The translations under genes were made by a program, and so were the position numbers. From contig JBCDLH010000003.1 of the NCBI GenBank assembly GCA_038745585.1, positions 333,189-397,188 on the forward strand: a DNA stretch of 64,000 nt, given 5' to 3'. Of the stretch, positions 34,683 to 42,947 are shown in pieces (the stretch's first letter is position 1; the number at the start of each line of letters is the position of its first letter). The notes beneath the pieces were generated by a model. That model did not search any database, was not told the origin of the DNA, and saw nothing but the letters and a program-made list of their open reading frames with translations. Source of the stretch: HLUCCA09 sp038745585. GTDB lineage: Bacteria; Pseudomonadota; Alphaproteobacteria; Rhodobacterales; Rhodobacteraceae.

Positions 34683-36326
34683 ATGGCACGCTATATCTTC
34701 ATCACCGGCGGGGTCGTCTCGTCGCTCGGAAAGGGTTTGGCGTCGGCCGCCCTCGGCGCGCTCCTTCAAGCCCGCGGCTTCACCGTCCGCCTGCGCAAGC
34801 TCGACCCTTACCTCAACGTCGACCCTGGGACGATGAGCCCCTTTGAGCATGGCGAGGTGTTTGTCACCGATGATGGGGCCGAGACAGACCTCGATCTCGG
34901 CCACTACGAGCGCTTTACCGGTGTGGCGGCCCGCGCGACCGACAGCGTCTCCTCCGGGCGGATCTATTCTAACGTGCTCGAAAAGGAGCGCCGCGGCGAC
35001 TATCTCGGCAAGACGATCCAGGTGATCCCCCACGTCACGAACGAGATCAAAGACTTCCTCCATGTCGGCGCCGATGAGGTCGACTTTATGCTCTGCGAGA
35101 TCGGTGGCACGGTCGGTGACATCGAGGGCCTGCCGTTCTTTGAGGCGATCCGCCAATTTGGCCAGGACCTGCCGCGCGGTGCCTGCATTTTCATGCACTT
35201 GACGCTCCTGCCGTTCATCCGCGCCTCGGGCGAGCTTAAGACCAAGCCCACGCAACATTCGGTCAAAGAACTGCGCTCAATCGGCATCGCGCCCGATATC
35301 CTCGTCTGCCGATCCGAGGGGCCGATCCCCGCCAAGGAACGCGAAAAGCTCGCGCTCTTTTGCAATGTGCGCCCCGATGCCGTGATCGCCGCGCAGGACT
35401 TGCGGACGATCTATGAGGCCCCGCTCGCCTATCATCGCGAGGGGCTCGACCAGGCCGTGCTTGACGCGTTTCAGATCAGCCCGGCGCCAAAGCCCGATCT
35501 TGCGCGTTGGGAAGACGTTGCGGAGCGGATCCACAGGGCGGAGGGCGAGGTCCGGATCGCCATCGTCGGCAAGTACACCGACCTCGAGGACGCCTATAAG
35601 TCTATCGCCGAGGCGCTCACCCATGGCGGCATGGCCAACCGCGTCCGCGTTCAGGCCGAATGGATCGACGCCGAGATCTTTGAGCGCGAGGATGCCGCGC
35701 CGCATCTGGAGAATTTCCACGCAATCCTTGTGCCCGGCGGCTTTGGCGAGCGGGGCACCGAAGGAAAGATCAAGGCCGCGGAGTTCGCGCGCACCCGCAA
35801 GGTTCCCTATTTCGGGATCTGCCTTGGCATGCAGATGGCGGTGATCGAGGCCGCGCGGCACCTCACGGATGTGGTCGATGCGGGCTCCGAAGAGTTTGAC
35901 CATGAGGCAGGTGGCAAGCGCTTTACCCCCGTCGTCTATCACCTCAAGGAATGGGTGCAGGGCAATGAAAAGGTCACGCGCAAGCTCTCGGACGCCAAGG
36001 GCGGGACGATGCGGCTCGGTGCCTATGACGCCGTGCTGAAAGAGGGGAGCCGCGTCGCCGGCATTTATGGCCGATGCGCCATCGACGAGCGGCACCGGCA
36101 CCGCTATGAGGTCGACATCAAGTATCGCGAAGCGCTGGAGCAGCAGGGGCTCGTGTTTTCGGGAATGTCGCCCGATGGGCGCCTGCCGGAAATTGTGGAG
36201 CACGCCGAACACCCCTGGTTCATCGGTGTGCAGTTTCACCCAGAGCTCAAGTCAAAGCCCTTCGCGCCGCATCCCCTCTTCGCCGACTTCATCCGCGCCG
36301 CGGTGGAAATGAGCCGTTTGGTCTGA
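34683..36326 (+). CDS. pyrG: CTP synthase
   Basis: Aminates UTP to CTP with glutamine; 547 residues. The synthetase domain starts MARYIFITGGVVSSLGKG (P-loop) and contains LNVDPGTMSPFEHGEVFV and ICEIGGT-like LCEIGGTVGDIEG. The glutaminase domain has the nucleophile in GICLGMQMAVIEA and the His-Glu pair in GVQFHPELKSKP. Full length and intact. Placement after secG is standard in Rhodobacteraceae. Confidence 0.97.
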   Translation: MARYIFITGGVVSSLGKGLASAALGALLQARGFTVRLRKLDPYLNVDPGTMSPFEHGEVFVTDDGAETDLDLGHYERFTGVAARATDSVSSGRIYSNVLEKERRGDYLGKTIQVIPHVTNEIKDFLHVGADEVDFMLCEIGGTVGDIEGLPFFEAIRQFGQDLPRGACIFMHLTLLPFIRASGELKTKPTQHSVKELRSIGIAPDILVCRSEGPIPAKEREKLALFCNVRPDAVIAAQDLRTIYEAPLAYHREGLDQAVLDAFQISPAPKPDLARWEDVAERIHRAEGEVRIAIVGKYTDLEDAYKSIAEALTHGGMANRVRVQAEWIDAEIFEREDAAPHLENFHAILVPGGFGERGTEGKIKAAEFARTRKVPYFGICLGMQMAVIEAARHLTDVVDAGSEEFDHEAGGKRFTPVVYHLKEWVQGNEKVTRKLSDAKGGTMRLGAYDAVLKEGSRVAGIYGRCAIDERHRHRYEVDIKYREALEQQGLVFSGMSPDGRLPEIVEHAEHPWFIGVQFHPELKSKPFAPHPLFADFIRAAVEMSRLV

Positions 36327-36380
36327 GGGATCGCCGGGCGCTGCCGCGCGGGTCCGGGCCGAGGGCGTGCAGGACGTCGC

Positions 36381-38192
36381 CTAGGTCACGTGCAGCGCGC
36401 AGGCCCCTTCGGTCGCCGGCCCGGCGTTGCGCCGGAAGGTCTCAAAGAGCTCTCGCCCGATGCCAAAGCTGTTGGCTGAGAGATCCACCTCCGGGAGCGG
36501 GCGCTGCTCGAAGCCCTCCGCCACAACCTCCAGCACCCCGCGCGTTGCGTCGACGCGCACCAGATCGCCATCGCACAGGCGGGCAAGCGGGCCGCCGCAG
36601 GCCGCTTCGGGGCAGACATGGATCGCCGAGGGCACCTTTCCCGACGCGCCCGACATGCGCCCATCGGTCACCAGCGCGACCTTGAGACCCCGATCCTGCA
36701 GAACAGCGAGCACCGGGGTCAGCGCGTGAAGCTCCGGCATGCCGTTGGCCTGAGGGCCCTGGAAACGGACGACAACGACCGTGTCTTCGGTAAACATGCC
36801 AGCCTGGAACGCGGCCTTAACGGCATGCTGATCTTCAAAGACCCGCGCCGGTGCTTCGATGACGTGGCGTTCCTCCGCGACGGCCGAGACCTTCATCACC
36901 CCGCGCCCAAGATTGCCCTGCAGCTGGCGCAGACCGCCTGTCTGCTGGAAGGGATCGGAGGCGGGCCGCAAGATTTTGTCGTTGAGCGTCTTTTCGGCCC
37001 CTTTTGCCCAATGCAAGCCGTCAGCGCCGAGTTTCGGCTCGTCTGTATAACGCGCAAGGCCCGGCCCGGCGATCGTCTGTACGTCCGCGTGCAAAAGCCC
37101 GGCCCCGAGCAGTTCGCCGATCAGATAGCCCAGCCCGCCCGCAGCGTGGAAATGGTTCACATCCGCAAGCCCGTTGGGATAGATCCGCGCCATGAGCGGG
37201 GTGATTTCCGAGAGCGCCTCGAAATCCTCCAAGTCAAGGATGATCCCCGCCGCGCGCGCCATCGCAGGCAGGTGAATCACCAGGTTCGTCGAGCCGCCCG
37301 TGGCCATCAGCCCGACCATGCCGTTGACGAAGGCGCGCGCGTCGAGGATCTCGCCCGCGGGGCGATAATCGTTGCCGAGCGCGGTGATTTCCAGCGCCCG
37401 CTTGACGCCCGCGACCGTCAGCGCCTCGCGCAGCGGCGTGTTTGGGTTGACGAAAGAGGCACCAGGCAGGTGCAGGCCCATGAACTCCATCAGCATCTGA
37501 TTGGAGTTGGCGGTGCCGTAAAAGGTACAGGTGCCCGGGCCGTGATAGGAGGCCATCTCCGCCGCCATCAGCTTGTCCCGTCCCACCTCGCCCGCGGCGA
37601 ATTGCTGTCGCACCTTGGCTTTTTCGTCGTTCGGCAGACCGCTGACCATCGGCCCCGCGGGCATGAAGATCGCGGGGATATGGCTGAACGTCGCCGCTGC
37701 GATCACGAGCCCCGGCACGATCTTGTCGCAAACGCCGAGATAGATCGCGGCATCGTAGCAATTGTGCGAGAGGGCGACGGCGGCGCCAAGCGCAATGGCG
37801 TCTCGCGAAAAAAGCGAGAGCTCCATCCCCGTTTGCCCTTGTGTGACCCCGTCGCACATGGCGGGGACACCGCCGGCGACCTGTGCCGTCCCGCCCGCGC
37901 GGCGCGCTGCGGCGCGGATCTGGTCGGGGAATGTCTCAAAGGGCTGATGCGCTGAGAGCATGTCGTTATAGGCCGTTACAATCCCGAGATTGGGCTGACG
38001 GGCACTGGCGAGCGTGTCTTTGTCCGCACCCGACGCGGCATAGGCGTGGGCCTGGTTGCCGCAGCTCAGATGCGCGCGCGCCGGCCCCGTCTCTGCGGCG
38101 CGGCGCATTCGTTCGAGATACGCCTCTCGCAATGGGCGGCTGCGATCCTCGATCCGGGCCGTAACGGCTTCGAGCGTTGGATGGAGTGCCAT
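36381..38192 (-). CDS. edd: phosphogluconate dehydratase
   Basis: Entner-Doudoroff enzyme converting 6-phosphogluconate to KDPG; 603 residues, [4Fe-4S] protein of the IlvD/Edd family. Signatures are CDGVTQGQTGMELSLFSRD, SHNCYDAAIYLGVCDKIVPG, the cysteine in GTCTFYGTANSNQMLMEFMG and VTDGRMSGASGKVPSAIHV. The KDPG aldolase gene is not adjacent here. A LacI-type palindrome lies 78 bp upstream of the start. Confidence 0.96.
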   Translation of the reverse strand: MALHPTLEAVTARIEDRSRPLREAYLERMRRAAETGPARAHLSCGNQAHAYAASGADKDTLASARQPNLGIVTAYNDMLSAHQPFETFPDQIRAAARRAGGTAQVAGGVPAMCDGVTQGQTGMELSLFSRDAIALGAAVALSHNCYDAAIYLGVCDKIVPGLVIAAATFSHIPAIFMPAGPMVSGLPNDEKAKVRQQFAAGEVGRDKLMAAEMASYHGPGTCTFYGTANSNQMLMEFMGLHLPGASFVNPNTPLREALTVAGVKRALEITALGNDYRPAGEILDARAFVNGMVGLMATGGSTNLVIHLPAMARAAGIILDLEDFEALSEITPLMARIYPNGLADVNHFHAAGGLGYLIGELLGAGLLHADVQTIAGPGLARYTDEPKLGADGLHWAKGAEKTLNDKILRPASDPFQQTGGLRQLQGNLGRGVMKVSAVAEERHVIEAPARVFEDQHAVKAAFQAGMFTEDTVVVVRFQGPQANGMPELHALTPVLAVLQDRGLKVALVTDGRMSGASGKVPSAIHVCPEAACGGPLARLCDGDLVRVDATRGVLEVVAEGFEQRPLPEVDLSANSFGIGRELFETFRRNAGPATEGACALHVT

Positions 38193-38269
38193 GACGACGC
38201 TTTCCTTGGGGTATAGCCTAGGATTTGGCGATGGAAGGCCATGCTCGGCCTCCTAGACTAGCGTACTGA

Positions 38270-38314
38270 GTTAGCGCTAACGGTTCAAGCCGAACCGAGT
38301 TGCGCATGGCGCAA
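38270..38314. promoter_or_regulatory. stacked palindromes upstream of edd
   Basis: GTTAGCGCTAAC (38270-38281) is a perfect palindrome of the LacI/GntR operator type, placed 78-89 bp before the edd ATG. GGTTC-AAGCC-GAACC follows at 38282-38296 and TTGCGC-ATG-GCGCAA at 38300-38314. The first is a good candidate for a gluconate-type LacI repressor; no such regulator gene is in the window. Confidence 0.6.
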
Positions 38315-38417
38315 AGCGGGGTTTCGCAAACGATCCTTCTGCAGTGCAGCGAAGGCGCCTATGTCTGGGGCAGCGTAAGGAATTGCCGCAAGCGCGGCTA
38401 GCCCAATGGAGTTATCA

Positions 38418-38576
38418 ATGTCCGATCTGACCAATCTCAGCAATGTCGAGACGCTCGACACCCTTGCCATCGAACAAGAAGCCCGCCAGCTCCGCGCCAA
38501 CGCTTTTGGCCAAACCCTGCGCGCTGTAGCGGACTGGCTAAAGTCTCTCGGGACAGGTGCGGGCCGCACCGCCTAG
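38418..38576 (+). CDS. 52-residue small protein, function unknown
   Basis: Begins MSDLTNLSNVETLDTLAIEQ and continues EARQLRANAFGQTLRAVADW to a short Gly/Arg tail. The helical EARQLRA...W.K stretch resembles small DUF1127/RSP_7527-type proteins of Rhodobacteraceae, by memory only. The upstream region has weak RBS-like GGAG (38408-38411) 6 bp before the ATG. It lies between edd (divergent) and the RNA methyltransferase, 52 bp before the latter. Confidence 0.6.
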   Translation: MSDLTNLSNVETLDTLAIEQEARQLRANAFGQTLRAVADWLKSLGTGAGRTA

Positions 38577-38628
38577 GTTCCGCGTCACGGCCCCTTTCGC
38601 CCTCGCGCCGCGCGCGCTAGGGCGGGGC

Positions 38629-39870
38629 ATGGACGAACATACCCACGCAGGTGCCACAGCGCCCAAGGCCGATGCACGGCCGGTCGTCCGCCTCCGCCCA
38701 AAAGCGCAGGTGCAAGCGATCCGGCACGGATTTCCTTGGGTCTACGCCGACGAACTCGTCCTGGACCGGCGCACAAAGGCGCTCGAGCCCGGAACGATTG
38801 CCCGGCTCGAAGACGCAGAGCGGCATCCGCTTGGCACCGTCGCCGTCACTCCGGCCTCGCGCATTCCGGCGCGCATGCTCGACCAGGACGCCGACGCCCA
38901 CATCGACGAGTCTTGGCTGACCGAGCGGCTTGCGCGCGCGGCCGCGTTGCGCGGCACCCTTTACGAGGCGCCCTATTACCGGCTGGTCCATGCCGAGGGC
39001 GACGGCTTGCCCGGGCTCGTGGTCGACCGGTTCGGCGACGCCGTGGTGATCCAGCCGAATGCGGCTTGGGCCGAGCGGATGCTGGGAGACATCGCCGATG
39101 CGGTCGTTGCAGCCACGGGGGCCCGGATCCTTGTCAAGAACGGGCAGGGGCGGATGCGCACGGCCGAGGGGCTGGCTACCGAGACGACGCTCTTGCGCGG
39201 CACGCTCGATGGCCCCGTGCGCGTACCCATGAACGGCGCCATTTATCTCGCCGACCTCCTCGGCGGCCAAAAGACCGGGCTCTACTTTGACCAGCGCGAA
39301 AACCACGCGTTTGTCGCCACACTCGTACGCGGCGGGCAGACAGGTCGCATGCTCGATGTCTTTTCTCATGTGGGCGGCTTTGCGCTTGCGGCACTGGCGG
39401 CTGGGGCAGAGAGCGCTGTCGCGGTCGACGGCTCCAAGCCCGCCTTGGAGCTTGCCCGCGCCGGGGCCGAGGCGATGGGGGTGGGCACACGGCTCGATAC
39501 CCAGCGCGCGGATGCGTTCAAGGCGATGGAAGCGCTCGCGGCGGAGGGCCGCGTCTTTGACGTGGTGGTCTGCGACCCGCCCGCCTTCGTGCCCGCCAAA
39601 AACGCGCTGGATGCGGGCCTGCGCGCCTACGAGCGGGTTGCGCGCCTCGCCGCGCCGCTTGTCGCGCCGGGCGGCAGCCTCACGCTCTGCTCCTGCTCGC
39701 ATGCAGCCGACCTTGCGCGGTTTCGGACGGCGAGCATGCGCGGTATCGGCCGGGCGGGGCGCCAGGCGCAGCTGATCCGCACGGGCTTTGCCGGGCCCGA
39801 CCACCCTGTACTGCCGCAGCTTGCCGAAACGGGCTATCTCAAGGCGCTGACCTTCCGGCTCAACGGATGA
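38629..39870 (+). CDS. RlmI-like class I rRNA (cytosine-C5) methyltransferase family protein
   Basis: 413 residues. An N-terminal PUA-like RNA-binding region (RLRPKAQVQAIRHGFPWVYA, residues about 20-90) precedes a central RlmI-type domain (YYRLVHAEGDGLPGLVVDRF). The SAM-dependent catalytic domain has motif I MLDVFSHVGGFALAALAAGA, motif IV VVVCDPPAFVPAK and motif VI CSCSH. It is shorter and diverged relative to E. coli RlmI, so the target base is uncertain. The stop overlaps the next gene by 4 bp (ATGA); the pair matches the RSP_2647/RSP_2648 arrangement of Rhodobacter as I recall it. Confidence 0.88.
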   Translation: MDEHTHAGATAPKADARPVVRLRPKAQVQAIRHGFPWVYADELVLDRRTKALEPGTIARLEDAERHPLGTVAVTPASRIPARMLDQDADAHIDESWLTERLARAAALRGTLYEAPYYRLVHAEGDGLPGLVVDRFGDAVVIQPNAAWAERMLGDIADAVVAATGARILVKNGQGRMRTAEGLATETTLLRGTLDGPVRVPMNGAIYLADLLGGQKTGLYFDQRENHAFVATLVRGGQTGRMLDVFSHVGGFALAALAAGAESAVAVDGSKPALELARAGAEAMGVGTRLDTQRADAFKAMEALAAEGRVFDVVVCDPPAFVPAKNALDAGLRAYERVARLAAPLVAPGGSLTLCSCSHAADLARFRTASMRGIGRAGRQAQLIRTGFAGPDHPVLPQLAETGYLKALTFRLNG

Positions 39871-40430
39871 TACCGGACCTGGCCGAGCGCCCCGTTGCGG
39901 TCCTCGACGCATGCGTGCTCTACCCAACCGTGGTGCGCGCGCTGCTCCTCGCCGTGGCCGATGAGGGGCTCTACGTGCCGCTCTGGTCGGCGCGGCTCCT
40001 CGAGGAATGGGCGCGGGCAGCGGCGCGGCGCGGTCCGCTCGAAGCCGCGCAGGCGCGCGGAGAGATTGCGCTGGCACGCGCGGCTTTTCCGGGGGCAGAG
40101 CGGCCCGAGACGCCGGGGATCGCGGCGCGCCTTTGGCTGCCAGATGCAGATGACGTCCATGTGCTGGCCCTGGCCGTCTCCGCGTCGGCCGATCTCATCG
40201 TGACATGGAACGCCAAGGATTTTCCGCGCGGCACGCTGGCCGAAGAGGGCGTCGCCCGGTGCGACCCGGACGCGTTCTTGATGGCGCTTTGGCTTCGCGA
40301 TGGTCCGGCTGTCGAACGTGCGGCTGAGCGTGTCCGGGCGGAGGCCGAGCGACTCGATGCGGCGCCCCACGCCGTTCGCCCGCTCCTGAAAAAAGCGCGG
40401 CTGCCACGACTGGCGAAGGCACTGGGCTGA
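39867..40430 (+). CDS. PIN domain protein (RSP_2648-like)
   Basis: 187-residue PIN-type nuclease-like protein. Acidic positions appear in VAVLDACVLYP (D13), LLEEWARAA, LPDADDVHVLALAV and IVTWNAKDFPRGTL, the usual metal-binding quartet. It is translationally coupled to the RNA methyltransferase gene, which argues for an RNA-related housekeeping role rather than a toxin; no antitoxin gene is adjacent. Target unknown. Confidence 0.86.
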   Translation: MIPDLAERPVAVLDACVLYPTVVRALLLAVADEGLYVPLWSARLLEEWARAAARRGPLEAAQARGEIALARAAFPGAERPETPGIAARLWLPDADDVHVLALAVSASADLIVTWNAKDFPRGTLAEEGVARCDPDAFLMALWLRDGPAVERAAERVRAEAERLDAAPHAVRPLLKKARLPRLAKALG

Positions 40431-40448
40431 AGGCCAAAGGTCCTGCGC

Positions 40449-41693
40449 CTATGCCGCGCGAAGGCCCTTGAGGCCTGCAATGAGACGCGGGATCTTTTCT
40501 TTGAAGCGGAAGAAGCCGTGCGTGGCATGGGGCCAAGCTTCCAAGTCGTAGGCGCGTATCGGAGCGATGACCCGCACGCCCTCGGCCTCAAGCGCGCGCC
40601 GCAAGGGGGCGAGCCTGTCCGCTGCGGGACCGACGGGGGCGTGCGGTACAACGACTTGTGCCAACCCCTCATCCGCGGCCCAGGAGAGGAGCGCCTGCCG
40701 CTGGTTCTCCTCGCTTTCGCCGCGCGTGACGCCGGTCACCGGGCCGGGCGTGCCGAGCCGTTGGGCAAAGCGCTTGCGTGCGTCCTCGATCACACTGGCG
40801 GTAAAGCCGAGGACGGTGTCAGAGACATCGAGCGGGGACCGCCCGAGGACGCCCGCTAGCACCGCGTTGCTTTTCGGCGCGAGGCCGCCATCAAAGAGCC
40901 AGCCGGGAGAGAGGTCGTCCTCGGTTAGCAAAAGCCCGGTGGGCTGCGCCGGATCCCACATCTCGGGCAACGGAAGCGTGCCGCGGGGCGGGTTTGGCGT
41001 ACCCGGCGCAGGGGCGGGATCCGAGGGGAGGCCATGCACGCCGCCGAAGCGCCCGTCGGTGTACTTTGTGATGTTCGACGAACGCGCGGCATAGACCTTG
41101 CCGGGTGTGTGGAGGCCCACGACCCAACGCCAGCCAAGCGTGTTGGAGGCAGGATCGCCGTCGAGCAAATGGCGCTGGAAGAAATCCGCCCCAAGCTCCC
41201 AGGGCAAGCCAAGTGTGAACGTCCAGATCGAGGCAAACCACATCCGCGCGTGGTTATGCATATAGCCGGTCTGGGCGAGCTCTTGTGCCCAATGGTCGAA
41301 CGGCTCGATGCCGGTCGCGCCGGAACACGCTTGCTCCCAGCCTTTGCGCAACCCCCCCTCGGTGGCGAGCCTGTCGCGGGCGCGGGCGAGATCTGCGCGA
41401 TAGGCCGTCCAGACCGAGGGTCGCATCTCCATCCAGCCTTTGAAGTAAGTTCTCCAGAAGACCTCCTGCACAAACTTTTCCGCCGTGCTCGGGGCAAAGC
41501 GCGCGAGCACGGCTTCCAGTACATCGGCCTCCGTCAGCACGCGGTGGCGCAGATAGGGCGAGAGCTGGGAGACATGCGGGTGGCCGTCGCGGTCATAATT
41601 GCGCAGGCTCGCATAGTCCTTGCCGGACTTGGGCACAAAGGCCTGCAGCGCTTCGAGGGCGGCGGTGTGGTTGGGCGCGAATGGGGCGGTCAC
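40449..41693 (-). CDS. photolyase/cryptochrome-like FAD protein with FAD domain first
   Basis: 414 residues. The N-terminal half is the helical FAD-binding domain of photolyases: LSPYLRHRVLTEADVL, VQEVFWRTYFKGWM, NHARMWFASIWTFTLGLPWE and LLDGDPASNTLGWRWVVG. Residues about 225-414 hold a Rossmann-like segment (LSWAADEGLAQVVVPHAPVG, RALEAEGVRVIAPIRAYDLE, FFRFKEKIPRLIAGL) resembling the antenna domain that normally comes first. Canonical photolyases have the opposite order. The GTG at 41693 has GGAGGA 4 bp upstream. DNA repair or light sensing is possible; neither is shown. Confidence 0.85.
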   Translation of the reverse strand: MTAPFAPNHTAALEALQAFVPKSGKDYASLRNYDRDGHPHVSQLSPYLRHRVLTEADVLEAVLARFAPSTAEKFVQEVFWRTYFKGWMEMRPSVWTAYRADLARARDRLATEGGLRKGWEQACSGATGIEPFDHWAQELAQTGYMHNHARMWFASIWTFTLGLPWELGADFFQRHLLDGDPASNTLGWRWVVGLHTPGKVYAARSSNITKYTDGRFGGVHGLPSDPAPAPGTPNPPRGTLPLPEMWDPAQPTGLLLTEDDLSPGWLFDGGLAPKSNAVLAGVLGRSPLDVSDTVLGFTASVIEDARKRFAQRLGTPGPVTGVTRGESEENQRQALLSWAADEGLAQVVVPHAPVGPAADRLAPLRRALEAEGVRVIAPIRAYDLEAWPHATHGFFRFKEKIPRLIAGLKGLRAA

Positions 41694-41806
41694 GGGGTCC
41701 TCCGGCGATGGGCGGGAGGGAGGTATCGTAAGAGAGCGTCGGATCAAGCCGGCGCGATCCTGCGGTGCACCTTTGGCGCGTGATCCTGGGCCGCCTGCGG
41801 CGGGGT

Positions 41807-41839
41807 GCCTCCGGCGGCGATATTTGCAGCAAGAAGAAG
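41807..41839 (+). repeat. dispersed intergenic element, copy 3
   Basis: GCCTCCGGCGGCGATATTTG begins at 41807 and is followed by CAGCAAGAAGAAG. The first 20 bases equal copy 2. It is in + orientation although both flanking genes are on the minus strand, so orientation is not tied to transcription. Confidence 0.75.
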
Positions 41840-41912
41840 TGGCGGACGCGGAGGCTATGGGGCGGACAGCGGACGGGTGGGCGGGCGCTGTGCGTAAGGG
41901 GCTTACTGTTCG

Positions 41913-42464
41913 CTAGAAAATGGCGGGGGCTTCGGCGGCGGGCGCATGGGCACGCGCGGCGGCGCGAAGGGCGCCCAGGACTCGGGGCCAGCCAGCGGCA
42001 TAGCTGCCGTGGACATCGGTGGCGTTGGGGCCGAGCCGATCGAAGCCTTGATGCGTGACGGTGACCTCGGTCCCGTCTTCGACCTCGTTAAAAGCGATGT
42101 CGACATCGGTGGCCTCCGCCGCGTCGCGGCCCGGGTGCCAGAGTAGCGCGAGGCGCAGCGGCGGTTGCCAGAGCGTGATGCGAGCCCAGGCGGCGTCGCT
42201 GCCATCGGGCTGCCGCTCGAGGATGCGCCCGCCCTCGCGCGGCTCGAGCCGGACGGCGCCGCCGCAGAACGAATAGCCGTCGATGGGCCACCAGGCCGCG
42301 ATTTCTCGGGTGAAAAGATCGAATGCCGCGTCCCGTGGCAGAGGCACGGTGACGCTCTGGCGAATGGGCGTCCGGATATCGTCAGGCGCAGTAGTGCGGG
42401 CCGGGCGGTTTGGAGCAGACCTGGGCGCAGACCTGGGCGCAGAATTTGGCGAAGAAGACGTCAT
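41913..42464 (-). CDS. SRPBCC (AHSA1-like) domain protein
   Basis: 183 residues. After a Ser/Pro/Arg-rich leader of about 30 residues comes a START/AHSA1 fold: VTVPLPRDAAFDLFTREIAA, GGRILERQPDG, ARITLWQPPLRLALLWHPG and EVTVTHQGFDRLGPNA. Such genes often pair with an ArsR repressor, as here, where the starts and stops overlap by 4 bp (42461-42464). Ligand and role are unknown. Confidence 0.87.
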   Translation of the reverse strand: MTSSSPNSAPRSAPRSAPNRPARTTAPDDIRTPIRQSVTVPLPRDAAFDLFTREIAAWWPIDGYSFCGGAVRLEPREGGRILERQPDGSDAAWARITLWQPPLRLALLWHPGRDAAEATDVDIAFNEVEDGTEVTVTHQGFDRLGPNATDVHGSYAAGWPRVLGALRAAARAHAPAAEAPAIF

Positions 42465-42787
42465 TTGTGCGTTCCTTTCTCGGAGGTGGCGCGGGCCCGC
42501 GCTTCGGCGGCAAAGCTCGAGAGGGCGTCAGCCCACATCGCATCGAGCCAGGCGCGCAGATCCGCCGCGCCGTTGGGCGCCAAGCGGTAGAGCCGGCGCG
42601 TCCCCGCCTGCCGGACGGTGAGGAGACCGGCATCGCAGAGCACGCGCAGATGCTGAGAGACGGCAGGGCGCGTCACCGGAAGACACGCCGCGATCTCGCC
42701 CACACTAGCCTCGCCAGCGCGGATGCGCTCGAGGATCGCGCGGCGGGTCGGGTCGGCGATCGCGACGATGGTGGTAGCGTAAGTCAC
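42461..42787 (-). CDS. ArsR family transcriptional regulator
   Basis: 108-residue winged-helix repressor. ADPTRRAILERIRAGEASVG and the recognition helix VTRPAVSQHLRVLCDAGLL are typical, with the wing TVRQAGTRRLYRL. No metal-binding cysteines are present, so it is of the SRPBCC-associated, non-metal type. The start is GTG at 42787 inside an inverted repeat that is probably its own operator. It is translationally coupled to the SRPBCC gene and divergent from clpP. Confidence 0.9.
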   Translation of the reverse strand: MTYATTIVAIADPTRRAILERIRAGEASVGEIAACLPVTRPAVSQHLRVLCDAGLLTVRQAGTRRLYRLAPNGAADLRAWLDAMWADALSSFAAEARARATSEKGTHK

Positions 42788-42812
42788 TGCTTACGGTTAG
42801 TCTGGACTTACG
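42778..42812. promoter_or_regulatory. candidate ArsR operator overlapping the start codon
   Basis: CGTAAG (42778-42783), 6-bp spacer, CTTACG (42790-42795) is a perfect inverted repeat, and CTTACG recurs at 42807-42812. The ArsR-family GTG start (42787-42785) lies in the spacer, so binding would block its own expression. Confidence 0.55.
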
Positions 42813-42947
42813 CTTATGTCAAGCTTAGCTTTGCACCTGTCGCGATCCGGGCCGCCCTTGCAGCCCCCAGGTCCCGACACTAAGACTCATCCGTTACAGC
42901 GGCGCCCGACCCGAGAGCGGTTACGCCCCCAAGCCAAGGCAGCATCC

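Noticed and set aside
39867..40430. PIN protein as a toxin of a toxin-antitoxin pair
   Set aside because: No small antitoxin gene is adjacent; the coupled partner is a full-length RNA methyltransferase.
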